From: Bacteroidota bacterium
Lineage (GTDB): Bacteria; Bacteroidota; Bacteroidia; Flavobacteriales; Flavobacteriaceae
Assembly: GCA_015767395.1 (NCBI GenBank)
Contig: JADWMI010000002.1
Coordinates: forward strand, 6,322-18,472
Length of the DNA: 12,151 bases
Reading direction: 5' to 3'
The translations under genes were made by a program, and so were the position numbers. Below the pieces are notes generated by a model. The model saw only the letters and a program-made list of their open reading frames with translations, searched no databases and was not told the origin of the DNA. Of the stretch, positions 5,748 through 12,151 are shown piece by piece (positions within the stretch are counted from its first letter, which is position 1; every line of letters begins with the position of its first letter).

Positions 5748-5770
5748 TATCTTGATTCGTCTTAAATTTA

Positions 5771-5778
5771 TACTTTTG
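5771..5778 (+). promoter_or_regulatory. Bacteroidota -7 promoter element for mutS2
   Basis: TACTTTTG fits TAnnTTTG and lies 26 nt before the mutS2 ATG. A TTG at 5752-5754 could act as the -33 element with a 16-nt spacer. The element sits in the ung 5' leader and is only 9 bp from an opposing -7 element. Confidence 0.6.
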
Positions 5779-5787
5779 TCTAGCTTT

Positions 5788-5795
5788 CAAAAATA
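5788..5795 (-). promoter_or_regulatory. Possible -7 promoter element for ung
   Basis: On the minus strand these bases read TATTTTTG, matching TAnnTTTG, about 41 nt upstream of the ung ATG. No convincing TTTG -33 element is seen at the expected distance, which would fall in the first codons of mutS2. The call rests on the -7 match alone. Confidence 0.45.
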
Positions 5796-5804
5796 GCATT
5801 TTTT

Positions 5805-8009
5805 ATGAGTAACATTTCAGAAAAAACATTAATTGACTTAGAATTTTTTACCATTTTAAAATCGGTAAGTGAATTGTGTATTTCTGATTTAGGAAAACAA
5901 GCAACACTTGAAATAAAACCTTTTGATAAAAAAGAAAAACTACTGCCAGAATTATTTCAAGTAAATGAATACTTAGGGTCATTTATAAATGACAACAGAA
6001 TTCCAAGTCATTATTTTGATGATATTCAAAAAGAGATTCATTTATTAAATATTGAAAATAGTTATTTAGAGCCGGCATCATTTTTAAAAATTTTAAACAA
6101 TACCAGTACTATTTTCGAATTGTTAAAGTTTTTCAAAAAGCTGAAGGCTATTTACCCAGTACTTTACACTGCTTCAGAAGAGATTGAATATCAGAAAATC
6201 ATTACTGAAAATATCAATGCAAAAATTACTTCGTTTGGGGAAGTAAGCGAAAATGCATCAGCGCTGTTAAAACAAATTAGAAACGAAATTAATACTGTTC
6301 GTGGTAAAATCGGTTCCAGTTTCACAAAAGATTTAAGCAGATACAACAGTGCAGGTTATTTAGATGATATAAGAGAATCTGTTATTGACAATCAGCGCGT
6401 ACTAGCTGTTTTAGCTATGCATAGGCGAAAAGTAAAAGGAAGTTTATTAGGAAGTTCAAAAACTGGAAGCATTGTATATATTGCACCTGAAGCCACGCTA
6501 CAATTTAGCCGAGAATTACAAAACTTGGCTTATGAAGAGCATCAGGAAATTGTTAGAATTTTAAAAGAACTAACAAATTCGCTACGAGAATTCACACCCG
6601 ATTTAATTGAATATCAAAAATACTTGACAAAATTAGACGTGATTGCTTCAAAAGCGCGTTATGCAAAAAACATAAATGCTTGCTTACCTAAAATAACAAC
6701 TGAAAAGAAGATTTATTTAAGAGATGCCTTTCACCCTATTTTATTACTAAAAAATAAAGAACAAAAATTAAAAACCATTCCGCAAACGCTGGAACTAAAT
6801 GAAAAGCAACAAATTATTGTTATTTCAGGACCAAATGCAGGTGGAAAAAGTATTACCCTAAAAACCATTGGTTTACTGCAAGTAATGCTACAAAGTGGTT
6901 TCTTAATTCCAGTTCATGAACGATCTGAAACTTATTTCTTCAATAAAGTTTTAACTGATATTGGCGACAATCAATCTATTGAAAATCAACTTAGCACCTA
7001 CAGTTACAGATTAAAAAATATGCGTAATTTTTTACGAAGTTGTAATGATAGCACTTTGTTTTTAATTGATGAATTTGGTACTGGAAGTGACCCTGAATTA
7101 GGGGGGGCTTTGGCAGAAATATTTTTAGAAGAATTCTATTATAAAAAAGCCTTTGGAATTATTACAACACATTATTCAAATTTAAAAGTTTTGGCTAGTG
7201 AATTAGACAATGTTGCAAACGCCAATATGCAGTTTAATGAAAAAACGCTTGAACCCTTATTCAAACTATTTATTGGACAAGCTGGAAGTTCTTTTACTTT
7301 TGAAGTAGCTCAGAAAAATGGAATTCCTTTTAGTTTAATTAACAAAGCTAAAAAGCGTGTTGAAGGAGAAAAAGTACGATTGGATAAAACCATTTCTAAA
7401 CTTCAAAAAGAGCGAAGTAAATTACAACACACTTCAGATACGCTGGAGATAGAAAAAACAAAGGCCATTGAAAAATCTGATAGCCTGACCGAAAAACAAC
7501 AAAAAATTCAAGAAAAACTAGAGGGTTTTCAGGAATTGTATGATAGCAATCAGAAAATGCTTTCGTATGGTAGAAAGATGAATGAACTGATAAATAAATA
7601 CTTTCAAACCAATAATAAAAAAGAATTTACTGCAGACTTCAACAAATGGATTGCGATTGAAAAAACAAAACATTTAAAAAAGAATCCACCAATACCAGTA
7701 ACCAAAGCTCAAAAGAAACAGGTTAAAGTTGAAATAAAAAAGGTAGCCGAAAAATTAAAATCTATTGAAAAAGAAGTCGTTGTTGAAGTGGTAAAAGTAC
7801 GGGAACAGAAAAAAACGGAAGCCATAAAAGTTGCCAAGCAAAAAGCTGATTATACTTTTAAAAAAAATGATAAAGTTAGAATTACAGGAAGTAATGCTTG
7901 TGGAACCATTGATAAAATTGAAAAAAAGAACGCCTTTATTAATTACGGATTCTTCACAACAAAAACAACTCTAATTAAATTAGAGTTGGTTGAAGCTGCT
8001 AAAAAATAG
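5805..8009 (+). CDS. mutS2: MutS2-type ATPase lacking the Smr domain
   Basis: MutS2 proteins are clamp-like ATPases that bind branched DNA or stalled ribosomes; they suppress recombination or act in ribosome rescue and do not repair mismatches. This 734-aa protein has the MutS core/lever region (residues ~1-320), a Walker A loop GPNAGGKSIT (342-351), the STYSYRLKNM segment, Walker B LFLIDEFGTGSDP (Asp422, Glu423) and a catalytic-loop TTHYSNLK. A long Lys/Glu-rich coiled-coil stretch (~505-690) follows. The last ~50 residues look KOW-like (DKVRITGSNACGTIDKIE). The MutS1 mismatch-binding domain is absent, as expected. The C-terminal Smr nuclease domain of Bacillus or Helicobacter MutS2 is also absent. 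The ATG start is supported by the -7 element at 5771. The gene converges on the small acidic protein gene with only 7 bp between stops. Confidence 0.93.
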   Translation: MSNISEKTLIDLEFFTILKSVSELCISDLGKQATLEIKPFDKKEKLLPELFQVNEYLGSFINDNRIPSHYFDDIQKEIHLLNIENSYLEPASFLKILNNTSTIFELLKFFKKLKAIYPVLYTASEEIEYQKIITENINAKITSFGEVSENASALLKQIRNEINTVRGKIGSSFTKDLSRYNSAGYLDDIRESVIDNQRVLAVLAMHRRKVKGSLLGSSKTGSIVYIAPEATLQFSRELQNLAYEEHQEIVRILKELTNSLREFTPDLIEYQKYLTKLDVIASKARYAKNINACLPKITTEKKIYLRDAFHPILLLKNKEQKLKTIPQTLELNEKQQIIVISGPNAGGKSITLKTIGLLQVMLQSGFLIPVHERSETYFFNKVLTDIGDNQSIENQLSTYSYRLKNMRNFLRSCNDSTLFLIDEFGTGSDPELGGALAEIFLEEFYYKKAFGIITTHYSNLKVLASELDNVANANMQFNEKTLEPLFKLFIGQAGSSFTFEVAQKNGIPFSLINKAKKRVEGEKVRLDKTISKLQKERSKLQHTSDTLEIEKTKAIEKSDSLTEKQQKIQEKLEGFQELYDSNQKMLSYGRKMNELINKYFQTNNKKEFTADFNKWIAIEKTKHLKKNPPIPVTKAQKKQVKVEIKKVAEKLKSIEKEVVVEVVKVREQKKTEAIKVAKQKADYTFKKNDKVRITGSNACGTIDKIEKKNAFINYGFFTTKTTLIKLELVEAAKK
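7961..7988 (-). terminator. Probable minus-strand terminator inside the 3' end of mutS2
   Basis: CAACTCTAAT (7966-7975) and ATTAGAGTTG (7979-7988) form a perfect 10-bp inverted repeat with a 3-nt loop. On the minus strand the stem is followed at once by TTTTTG (7965-7960), the shape of an intrinsic terminator. On the plus strand no T-run follows. It would end the MATE/acidic-protein transcript about 30-50 nt after its stop codon. The stem is only moderately GC-rich. Confidence 0.6.
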
Positions 8010-8016
8010 ATTTAAA

Positions 8017-8247
8017 TTAATCTTTCTGATATAGTTCCATTTCACGGTCGTAAAATTCACTCGCCTGTTCAATAAGAACTGCAACTTGCGTTTCTAGTTC
8101 TTCCTGATCTTCACCAGCAAAATCTTCCCACCATTCAATTTCGTCATCAACCAAATTGATGATAAATCGTGGGAATTCCGTATGTATCACAAAAATATCA
8201 TCTTGACAATCTGTATTATCTCCCAATAAAAATTTAGGTAACTCCAT
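8017..8247 (-). CDS. Small acidic conserved hypothetical protein
   Basis: 76 aa, very rich in Asp and Glu, with no signal peptide and no membrane segment, so probably cytoplasmic. Visible features are MELPKFLLGDNTD at the N-terminus, the hydrophobic strand-like FVIHTEFPRFIINL in the middle, and WWEDFAGEDQEELE followed by an amphipathic helix to the end. From memory, close homologues are widespread in Flavobacteriia as proteins of unknown function; I assign none. The ATG lies inside the last codons of the MATE gene (14-bp overlap), so the two are almost certainly co-transcribed and may be translationally coupled. It is a real gene and not a shadow ORF, because nothing else codes in this interval and its composition is protein-like. 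Confidence 0.8.
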   Translation of the reverse strand: MELPKFLLGDNTDCQDDIFVIHTEFPRFIINLVDDEIEWWEDFAGEDQEELETQVAVLIEQASEFYDREMELYQKD

Positions 8248-9592
8248 TTTTCTCTTTTATTAATTTATTTGTTAAGTAATTAAATCTAAAAAACAACATG
8301 ACTGCTGAGCTCGTTAAAGCTGTTAACAACCCTATCCAAATGCCTAAAGTACCAAATTCTAAAATTGTTCCTAAAAAGTAACTAACAGGAAAACCAATAA
8401 TCCAATAGGCAATAAATGACAATATTGATGGCATTTTCACATCCTGCAAACCTCTTAAACCACCTAATATAACAGCTTGTAATCCGTCCGATAATTGAAA
8501 TAAACCTGCAATTATCAATAAACTTGAGGCAATTTCAATCACTTCTAAATTGTCGGTAAACATCCAAGGTAAAATATCTTTAAACAATATAAACCCAATT
8601 GAAAAAACTGACATCACCATCAACACCAATAAAAAGTTTGAAAATGCAATTCTGCGTAATTCCATAAAATTTCCCAATCCTTTTTGATTTCCAACTCTAA
8701 TAGTGGCAGCCACACCAATTCCTACTGCAATCATAAAGGTAGTTGAAGCCAATTTCAAGGCTATTTGATTCGCTGCCTGTGGAAAAGCACCTAAAGTTCC
8801 TGCTAACAAAACAGATGCTGTAAATAGACCAACTTCAAACAACATTTGCAATGCTGCTGGGAAGCCTAAATTCATTATTTTTATAAAGATTTCTTTTTTA
8901 ATTTCAACAAGCTTTAATCTGCGCATATAAATGGAAAACTTTTCTTTTTTCAACAACACAATGAATAAGAAAATGACCATTACAATTCTAGAAATTAACG
9001 TACCTAAAGCCGCACCTACAATTTCCAATCGAGGAAATATCCACAAACCATAAATTAACGCAAAATTCAATATTACGTTCACCACGTTTGTTAGTATGGT
9101 CGCCCACATAGCATATTTAGTTTGAGATAAACCATCTGCAAACTGTTTTAAACCTTGAAAAATCATCAAGGGAATCATTGATATTGCAACTATTTCAAAA
9201 TATGGTATTGCCAACACAACAACTTCTTCAGGTTGGTCTAAGTGATATAAAATAGGTTTTAAAAACAATAGCATTACATAAACTGAAATACCTAAAATGG
9301 TCATCAAAATCATCCCATGTTGAAATACGCTCCTTCCTTTTTCTTTATTGCCTTCCCCATCAGATTCAGCAATTAATGGTGTAATGGCAAATGAAAACCC
9401 AATTCCAATTGAAAGTGCAATAAATATTAAACTATTTCCAAGAGATGTGGCTGCCAACTCGACAGGACCAAGCCTACCAACCATAATATCATCAATTAAT
9501 CCTACCAATAAATGCCCTAAAGAACCTAGCATAATTGGTGTGGCTAGCCTTAGGTTATTTTTAAATTCGGAAGTATAATTTTTCAGATTCAA
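8234..9592 (-). CDS. MATE family multidrug/toxin exporter
   Basis: A 452-aa inner-membrane transporter with about 12 hydrophobic segments and the two-lobe MATE pattern. Hallmarks are the N-terminal LATPIMLGSLGHLLVGLIDDIMVGRLG and the repeat-like second lobe beginning NLGFPAALQMLFEVGLF, followed by AANQIALKLASTTFMIAVGIGVAATIRVGNQKG. These proteins export cationic drugs, metabolites or other small molecules, driven by a Na+ or H+ gradient. Substrate and coupling ion are not readable here. The start is TTG at 9590-9592: an in-frame TAA lies three codons upstream, and the first in-frame ATG is at residue 21, inside the first helix. The 3' end overlaps the small acidic protein by 14 bp. The family call is firm. 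Confidence 0.93.
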   Translation of the reverse strand: MNLKNYTSEFKNNLRLATPIMLGSLGHLLVGLIDDIMVGRLGPVELAATSLGNSLIFIALSIGIGFSFAITPLIAESDGEGNKEKGRSVFQHGMILMTILGISVYVMLLFLKPILYHLDQPEEVVVLAIPYFEIVAISMIPLMIFQGLKQFADGLSQTKYAMWATILTNVVNVILNFALIYGLWIFPRLEIVGAALGTLISRIVMVIFLFIVLLKKEKFSIYMRRLKLVEIKKEIFIKIMNLGFPAALQMLFEVGLFTASVLLAGTLGAFPQAANQIALKLASTTFMIAVGIGVAATIRVGNQKGLGNFMELRRIAFSNFLLVLMVMSVFSIGFILFKDILPWMFTDNLEVIEIASSLLIIAGLFQLSDGLQAVILGGLRGLQDVKMPSILSFIAYWIIGFPVSYFLGTILEFGTLGIWIGLLTALTSSAVMLFFRFNYLTNKLIKEKNGVT

Positions 9593-9612
9593 ATCGACTT
9601 AATTTCAAGATG

Positions 9613-9620
9613 CGAAGATA
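9613..9620 (-). promoter_or_regulatory. Weak -7-like element for the MATE operon
   Basis: The minus strand reads TATCTTCG, one mismatch from TAnnTTTG, about 20 nt upstream of the TTG start. There is no clear -33 element. It is the best candidate in the 207-bp divergent gap between the MATE and peroxiredoxin genes, but it is not compelling. Confidence 0.35.
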
Positions 9621-9754
9621 CGAGAAAATATAATATTGTTCCATTTTAGTTCTCGCTTGTTGGGTATTCATAATTTATCATTCTATAATAAAGAAAATCT
9701 ATTTCAGCATAAAATTTTAAAATTAACTTCATTTAAATTCTTTGTTTTAATACT

Positions 9755-9762
9755 TACATTTG
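9755..9762 (+). promoter_or_regulatory. Bacteroidota -7 promoter element for the 2-Cys peroxiredoxin
   Basis: TACATTTG matches TAnnTTTG 37 nt before the peroxiredoxin ATG. The nearest TTTG upstream (9741-9744) is too close to be its -33 partner, so only the -7 half is supported. I see no obvious OxyR-type operator. Confidence 0.55.
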
Positions 9763-9799
9763 CATAACAAAATTTAATATTCACTTAAAAATTTATAAA

Positions 9800-10432
9800 A
9801 TGGCTGTACTTGTCGGAAAAAAAGCACCAAAATTTAATGCTCAAGCTGTAGTTAACGGTTTAGAGTTTGTTGATAATTATTCATTAGACCAATTTGAAGG
9901 AAAAAAGTATGTAGTATTATTCTTTTATCCAAAAGATTTTACTTTCGTTTGTCCTACTGAGCTTTTTGCTTTTCAAGAAAAATTAGCAGAATTCGAAAAA
10001 AGAAATGTGCAATTAGTTGCCGTGTCAACTGATACTGAGCAATCTCACTGGGGATGGTTACAAATGCCTAAAAACGCTGGTGGAATTCAAGGAGTTACTT
10101 ACCCTTTAGTTGCTGACACTAACAAAACAATCTCTAAAAACTACGATGTTTTAGCTGGAGATTATTTTTACGATGATGAAGATCAATTACAAGCAAGCGG
10201 AGAATTAATTGCTTACCGTGGTTTATTTTTAATTGACAAAGAAGGAATTGTACGTCACCAAGTTGTAAACGATTTACCTTTAGGTAGAAATGTTGATGAA
10301 GCTTTAAGAATGGTTGATGCATTACAATTTAATGAAGAAAACGGTGAAGCTTGTCCTGCAAACTGGACTGCAGAAAAAGAAGGATTAAAAGCAACGCACG
10401 AAGGAATTGCAGACTACTTATCAAAAAACTAA
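9800..10432 (+). CDS. Typical 2-Cys peroxiredoxin (AhpC/Prx1 type)
   Basis: A 210-aa cytoplasmic enzyme that reduces H2O2, organic hydroperoxides and probably peroxynitrite, then is regenerated by thioredoxin or AhpF. The peroxidatic Cys51 lies in FYPKDFTFVCPTE (the PxxxTxxC motif). The resolving Cys185 lies in GEACPANW near the C-terminus, which defines the typical 2-Cys class that forms intersubunit disulfides. The GGLG motif that makes eukaryotic Prx overoxidation-sensitive is replaced by GGIQ, and the C-terminal YF by YL, so it is probably a robust, overoxidation-resistant form. A strong terminator follows, so it is monocistronic. No ahpF lies next to it; whether to call it ahpC depends on the reductant. 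Confidence 0.95.
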   Translation: MAVLVGKKAPKFNAQAVVNGLEFVDNYSLDQFEGKKYVVLFFYPKDFTFVCPTELFAFQEKLAEFEKRNVQLVAVSTDTEQSHWGWLQMPKNAGGIQGVTYPLVADTNKTISKNYDVLAGDYFYDDEDQLQASGELIAYRGLFLIDKEGIVRHQVVNDLPLGRNVDEALRMVDALQFNEENGEACPANWTAEKEGLKATHEGIADYLSKN

Positions 10433-10452
10433 ATACGAACTAAATTAAATTG

Positions 10453-10486
10453 CTAAAAAACTCCCGAAATTTTCGGGAGTTTTTAG
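10453..10486 (+). terminator. Intrinsic terminator after the 2-Cys peroxiredoxin
   Basis: CTCCCGA (10461-10467) pairs with TCGGGAG (10473-10479) around a short A/T loop. The stem is extended by an A-run before it and TTTTT after it. It starts about 20 nt past the stop codon and separates this gene from tpx. Confidence 0.93.
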
Positions 10487-10495
10487 TTTTTAAAC

Positions 10496-10503
10496 TAACT
10501 TTG
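10496..10503 (+). promoter_or_regulatory. Bacteroidota -7 promoter element for tpx-dgkA
   Basis: TAACTTTG matches TAnnTTTG and sits 25 nt before the tpx ATG, just after the terminator. The -33 region would overlap the terminator stem. It implies that tpx is transcribed independently of the first peroxiredoxin. Confidence 0.55.
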
Positions 10504-10528
10504 ATTTTTAACACTAAAAATAACAACT

Positions 10529-11026
10529 ATGGCAAAAATAACACTAAAAGGAAATCCGTTTAAAACAATTGGAAAACTACCAAAAATTGGTAAGAAGGCA
10601 CCAAAATTTTCATTAATAAAAGCTGATTTATCTAAAGGTAAATTAAAAGATTTTGAAGGATCTAAAGTAATATTAAACATATTCCCAAGTTTAGATACTG
10701 GTACTTGTGCGGCATCTGTTAGAAAATTTAATGAAGAAGCTGGAAAATTAGAGAACACAAAGGTTTTATGTATCTCAAGAGATTTACCATTTGCTCAAGC
10801 ACGTTTTTGTGGTGCTGAAGGTTTAGATAACGTAATCACTTTATCTGATTTTGCATCTGGAAAATTCGGAAAATCATACGGCTTGACTATTAAAAATGGT
10901 CCTTTGGCTAATTTACATTCTAGAGCAATTGTTATTCTTAACGAAGAAGGAGAAGTTACTTATACAGAACAAGTACCTGAAATTGTTGACGAACCAAATT
11001 ACGAAGCTGCTTTAAAAGCACTTTAA
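10529..11026 (+). CDS. tpx: Thiol peroxidase (atypical 2-Cys peroxiredoxin)
   Basis: Tpx reduces hydroperoxides, preferring alkyl and lipid peroxides in characterised homologues, using thioredoxin. At 165 aa it matches E. coli Tpx in length. The peroxidatic Cys60 lies in FPSLDTGTCAASVRKFNEE and the resolving Cys94 in SRDLPFAQARFCGAEG, at the family's characteristic spacing for an intramolecular disulfide. An extra Cys81 lies on the strand before the resolving segment. The leader is short (25 nt from the -7 element) and AT-rich, with TAACAACT directly before the ATG. dgkA follows 3 nt after the stop, so the two are probably one operon. Together with the preceding gene this makes a two-enzyme peroxide-defence cluster. 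Confidence 0.97.
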   Translation: MAKITLKGNPFKTIGKLPKIGKKAPKFSLIKADLSKGKLKDFEGSKVILNIFPSLDTGTCAASVRKFNEEAGKLENTKVLCISRDLPFAQARFCGAEGLDNVITLSDFASGKFGKSYGLTIKNGPLANLHSRAIVILNEEGEVTYTEQVPEIVDEPNYEAALKAL

Positions 11027-11029
11027 TAT

Positions 11030-11398
11030 ATGAACACGGAAAGTAATTTTATTCTCAATAGAATAAAGGCATTTAAATATGCCGCTAAAGGATTTTGGAT
11101 TTTAATTACTTCTGAAAACAGCATTATTGCCCAAGTAATTATTGGTGTTATTATGACCATACTTGGGTTTGTAATGAATCTTTCTGCTACTGAATGGATG
11201 TTTCAAATTTTTGCAATTGCATTGATTTTGGTAGCAGAATCATTAAATACAGGAATTGAAAAATTGGCCGATTTTGTTCATCCTGATTTTCATAAACAAA
11301 TTGGTCGAATTAAAGATATTTCTGCAGGAGCTGCGTTTTTTGCGGCAATATTTGCCGTAATTATTGGTTTAATAATTTACATCCCTAAATTTATTTAG
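11030..11398 (+). CDS. dgkA: DgkA-family lipid kinase (diacylglycerol or undecaprenol kinase)
   Basis: A small (122 aa) integral membrane kinase with three hydrophobic helices after an amphipathic N-terminal helix. It phosphorylates diacylglycerol, or undecaprenol in many homologues, on the inner face of the cytoplasmic membrane, recycling lipid from envelope synthesis. The active-site residues line up with E. coli DgkA: Glu29 (E28), Glu70, Asn73 and Glu77 in AESLNTGIEKLAD (E69, N72, E76), and Lys95-Asp96 in RIKDISAGAA. Sequence alone does not separate the two substrates. The ATG follows the tpx stop by 3 nt. It is followed by ftsK, which has its own -7 element. The pairing with tpx looks transcriptional and not biochemical. 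Confidence 0.92.
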   Translation: MNTESNFILNRIKAFKYAAKGFWILITSENSIIAQVIIGVIMTILGFVMNLSATEWMFQIFAIALILVAESLNTGIEKLADFVHPDFHKQIGRIKDISAGAAFFAAIFAVIIGLIIYIPKFI

Positions 11399-11426
11399 GA
11401 AATGAACCTCAATCACTTTAATTTTA

Positions 11427-11434
11427 TATTTTTG
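11427..11434 (+). promoter_or_regulatory. Possible -7 promoter element for ftsK
   Basis: TATTTTTG matches TAnnTTTG and lies 16 nt before the ftsK ATG, in the 52-bp gap after dgkA. No -33 TTTG is seen at normal spacing. The resulting leader would be very short, about 10 nt. Confidence 0.45.
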
Positions 11435-11450
11435 TGATACAATTCTATAC

Positions 11451-12151
11451 ATGGCAAAAAAGAAAATAACCAAGCCCAAAGAGCCTAAAAAACCTCGTTT
11501 TCAGAAAATAAAAACTTTTTTTGAAAGCAGACAAACACAAACCGTTATTGGTTTGTTTGTTATGGTGTTCTCCGTATTTTTGTTAGCATCATTTATTTCC
11601 TACCTTTTTAATTGGCAAGACGACCAAAGTCAGCTTTCAAATTTCGGTAACAAAAACATTTCAGTAAAAAATTTATTAGGTAAGATTGGAGCCTCTTTAA
11701 GTCATTTTTTTATTTATAATGGTGTTGGAATTGTAGCCATTTATATTCCCGTACTGCTGTTTTTTACAGGTTTTTTTATTTTCATAAAAGGAAATGTTAA
11801 GCGTGTAAGAAAATCTTGGGGATGGGGTATATTAGGAATGATATGGTTCTCTATAGCGTTTGGTTTCTTAGCACATAAAAACGCTTTACTTTGTGGCGTT
11901 GTTGGTTTCGAATTAAATAATTACTTACAACAATTCCTAGGGAAAACTGGCTTGTTTTTATCACTCTTGTTTTTAATAATTTCTTTTTTAATAATCCGTT
12001 TTAAAATAACGCCTGAAAGTTTTAAGAGAGCAATTAAAATAAATGATGACATAAATGAGCCTATATCAGCGCAAACCAAACCAATCATCACAGCCCCTGA
12101 AATTAATAGAAATAATGCTGTGGTTGCTGAGAATGAAAAACAATCTGATAT
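11451..12151 (+). CDS. ftsK: DNA translocase FtsK, N-terminal membrane region (3' end outside window)
   Basis: The frame opens with ATG at 11451 and stays open to the window edge (233 complete codons). The product starts with a Lys/Pro-rich cytoplasmic tail (MAKKKITKPKEPKKPR) and then has four hydrophobic helices in about 165 residues: IGLFVMVFSVFLLASFISYLF, GIVAIYIPVLLFFTGFFIF, the GWGILGMIWFSIAFGFLA segment and LFLSLLFLIISFLII. A polar linker begins with KITPESFKRA. FNWQDDQSQ in the first periplasmic loop is typical of FtsK from this family, as I recall it. FtsK anchors at the division septum and pumps DNA to resolve chromosome dimers at dif. The motor and gamma domains lie beyond the window, so the call rests on the 4-TM region and composition. 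Confidence 0.88.
   Translation, partial: MAKKKITKPKEPKKPRFQKIKTFFESRQTQTVIGLFVMVFSVFLLASFISYLFNWQDDQSQLSNFGNKNISVKNLLGKIGASLSHFFIYNGVGIVAIYIPVLLFFTGFFIFIKGNVKRVRKSWGWGILGMIWFSIAFGFLAHKNALLCGVVGFELNNYLQQFLGKTGLFLSLLFLIISFLIIRFKITPESFKRAIKINDDINEPISAQTKPIITAPEINRNNAVVAENEKQSD

Noticed and set aside
5526..5765. 79-aa plus-strand open frame antisense to ung
   Set aside because: It overlaps the highly conserved N-terminal half of ung on the other strand, and its composition reflects the opposite strand.
9348..9578. 76-aa plus-strand open frame antisense to the MATE N-terminus
   Set aside because: It is a shadow of a firmly identified transporter, with no promoter or recognisable domain.

Overview
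The window looks like chromosome from a marine-type Flavobacteriaceae bacterium (phylum Bacteroidota). The DNA is strongly AT-rich. Proteins read as flavobacterial orthologues (LipA, a short MutS2, Tpx, FtsK N-terminus). Several genes are preceded by the Bacteroidota -7 promoter element TAnnTTTG, and purine-rich Shine-Dalgarno sequences are mostly absent. I cannot name the genus. No IS element, CRISPR array, tRNA, rRNA or phage gene is visible.

Layout. 1-3001 (+): a tight cassette with the tail of a small Cys-rich protein, a family-2 glycosyltransferase, an ECF-type sigma factor and an Nramp-related transporter. The genes are joined by a 3-nt gap, a 7-nt overlap and a 4-nt overlap, and two of them start with TTG. 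3036-3908 (+): lipA, lipoyl synthase. 3909-4291: no protein gene. Instead there is a tandem duplication with a 195-bp period. Each copy carries a near-perfect sigma-54 promoter, about 88 nt of transcribed sequence with a 5' hairpin, and a strong intrinsic terminator. I read these as twin sigma-54-dependent small RNAs, and they are the most novel thing in the window.

4292-5747 (-): a lipoprotein with a C-terminal OB-fold-like domain, and ung (uracil-DNA glycosylase). 5805-8009 (+): mutS2, divergent from ung, with predicted promoters that overlap face to face; the protein lacks the Smr nuclease domain. 8017-9592 (-): a MATE exporter and a small acidic protein that overlap by 14 bp. Their transcript probably ends at a hairpin lying inside the 3' end of mutS2. 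9800-11398 (+): a 2-Cys peroxiredoxin with its own terminator, then tpx and dgkA close together. 11451-12151 (+): the N-terminal membrane part of FtsK, cut by the window edge.

Most of the window is core housekeeping: lipoylation, base-excision and recombination control, peroxide defence, lipid recycling and chromosome segregation. The exceptions are the sigma-54 small-RNA pair and the Nramp-related transporter, which lacks the canonical metal-binding residues. The cognate sigma-54 activator is not in the window, so the signal controlling the RNAs is unknown.
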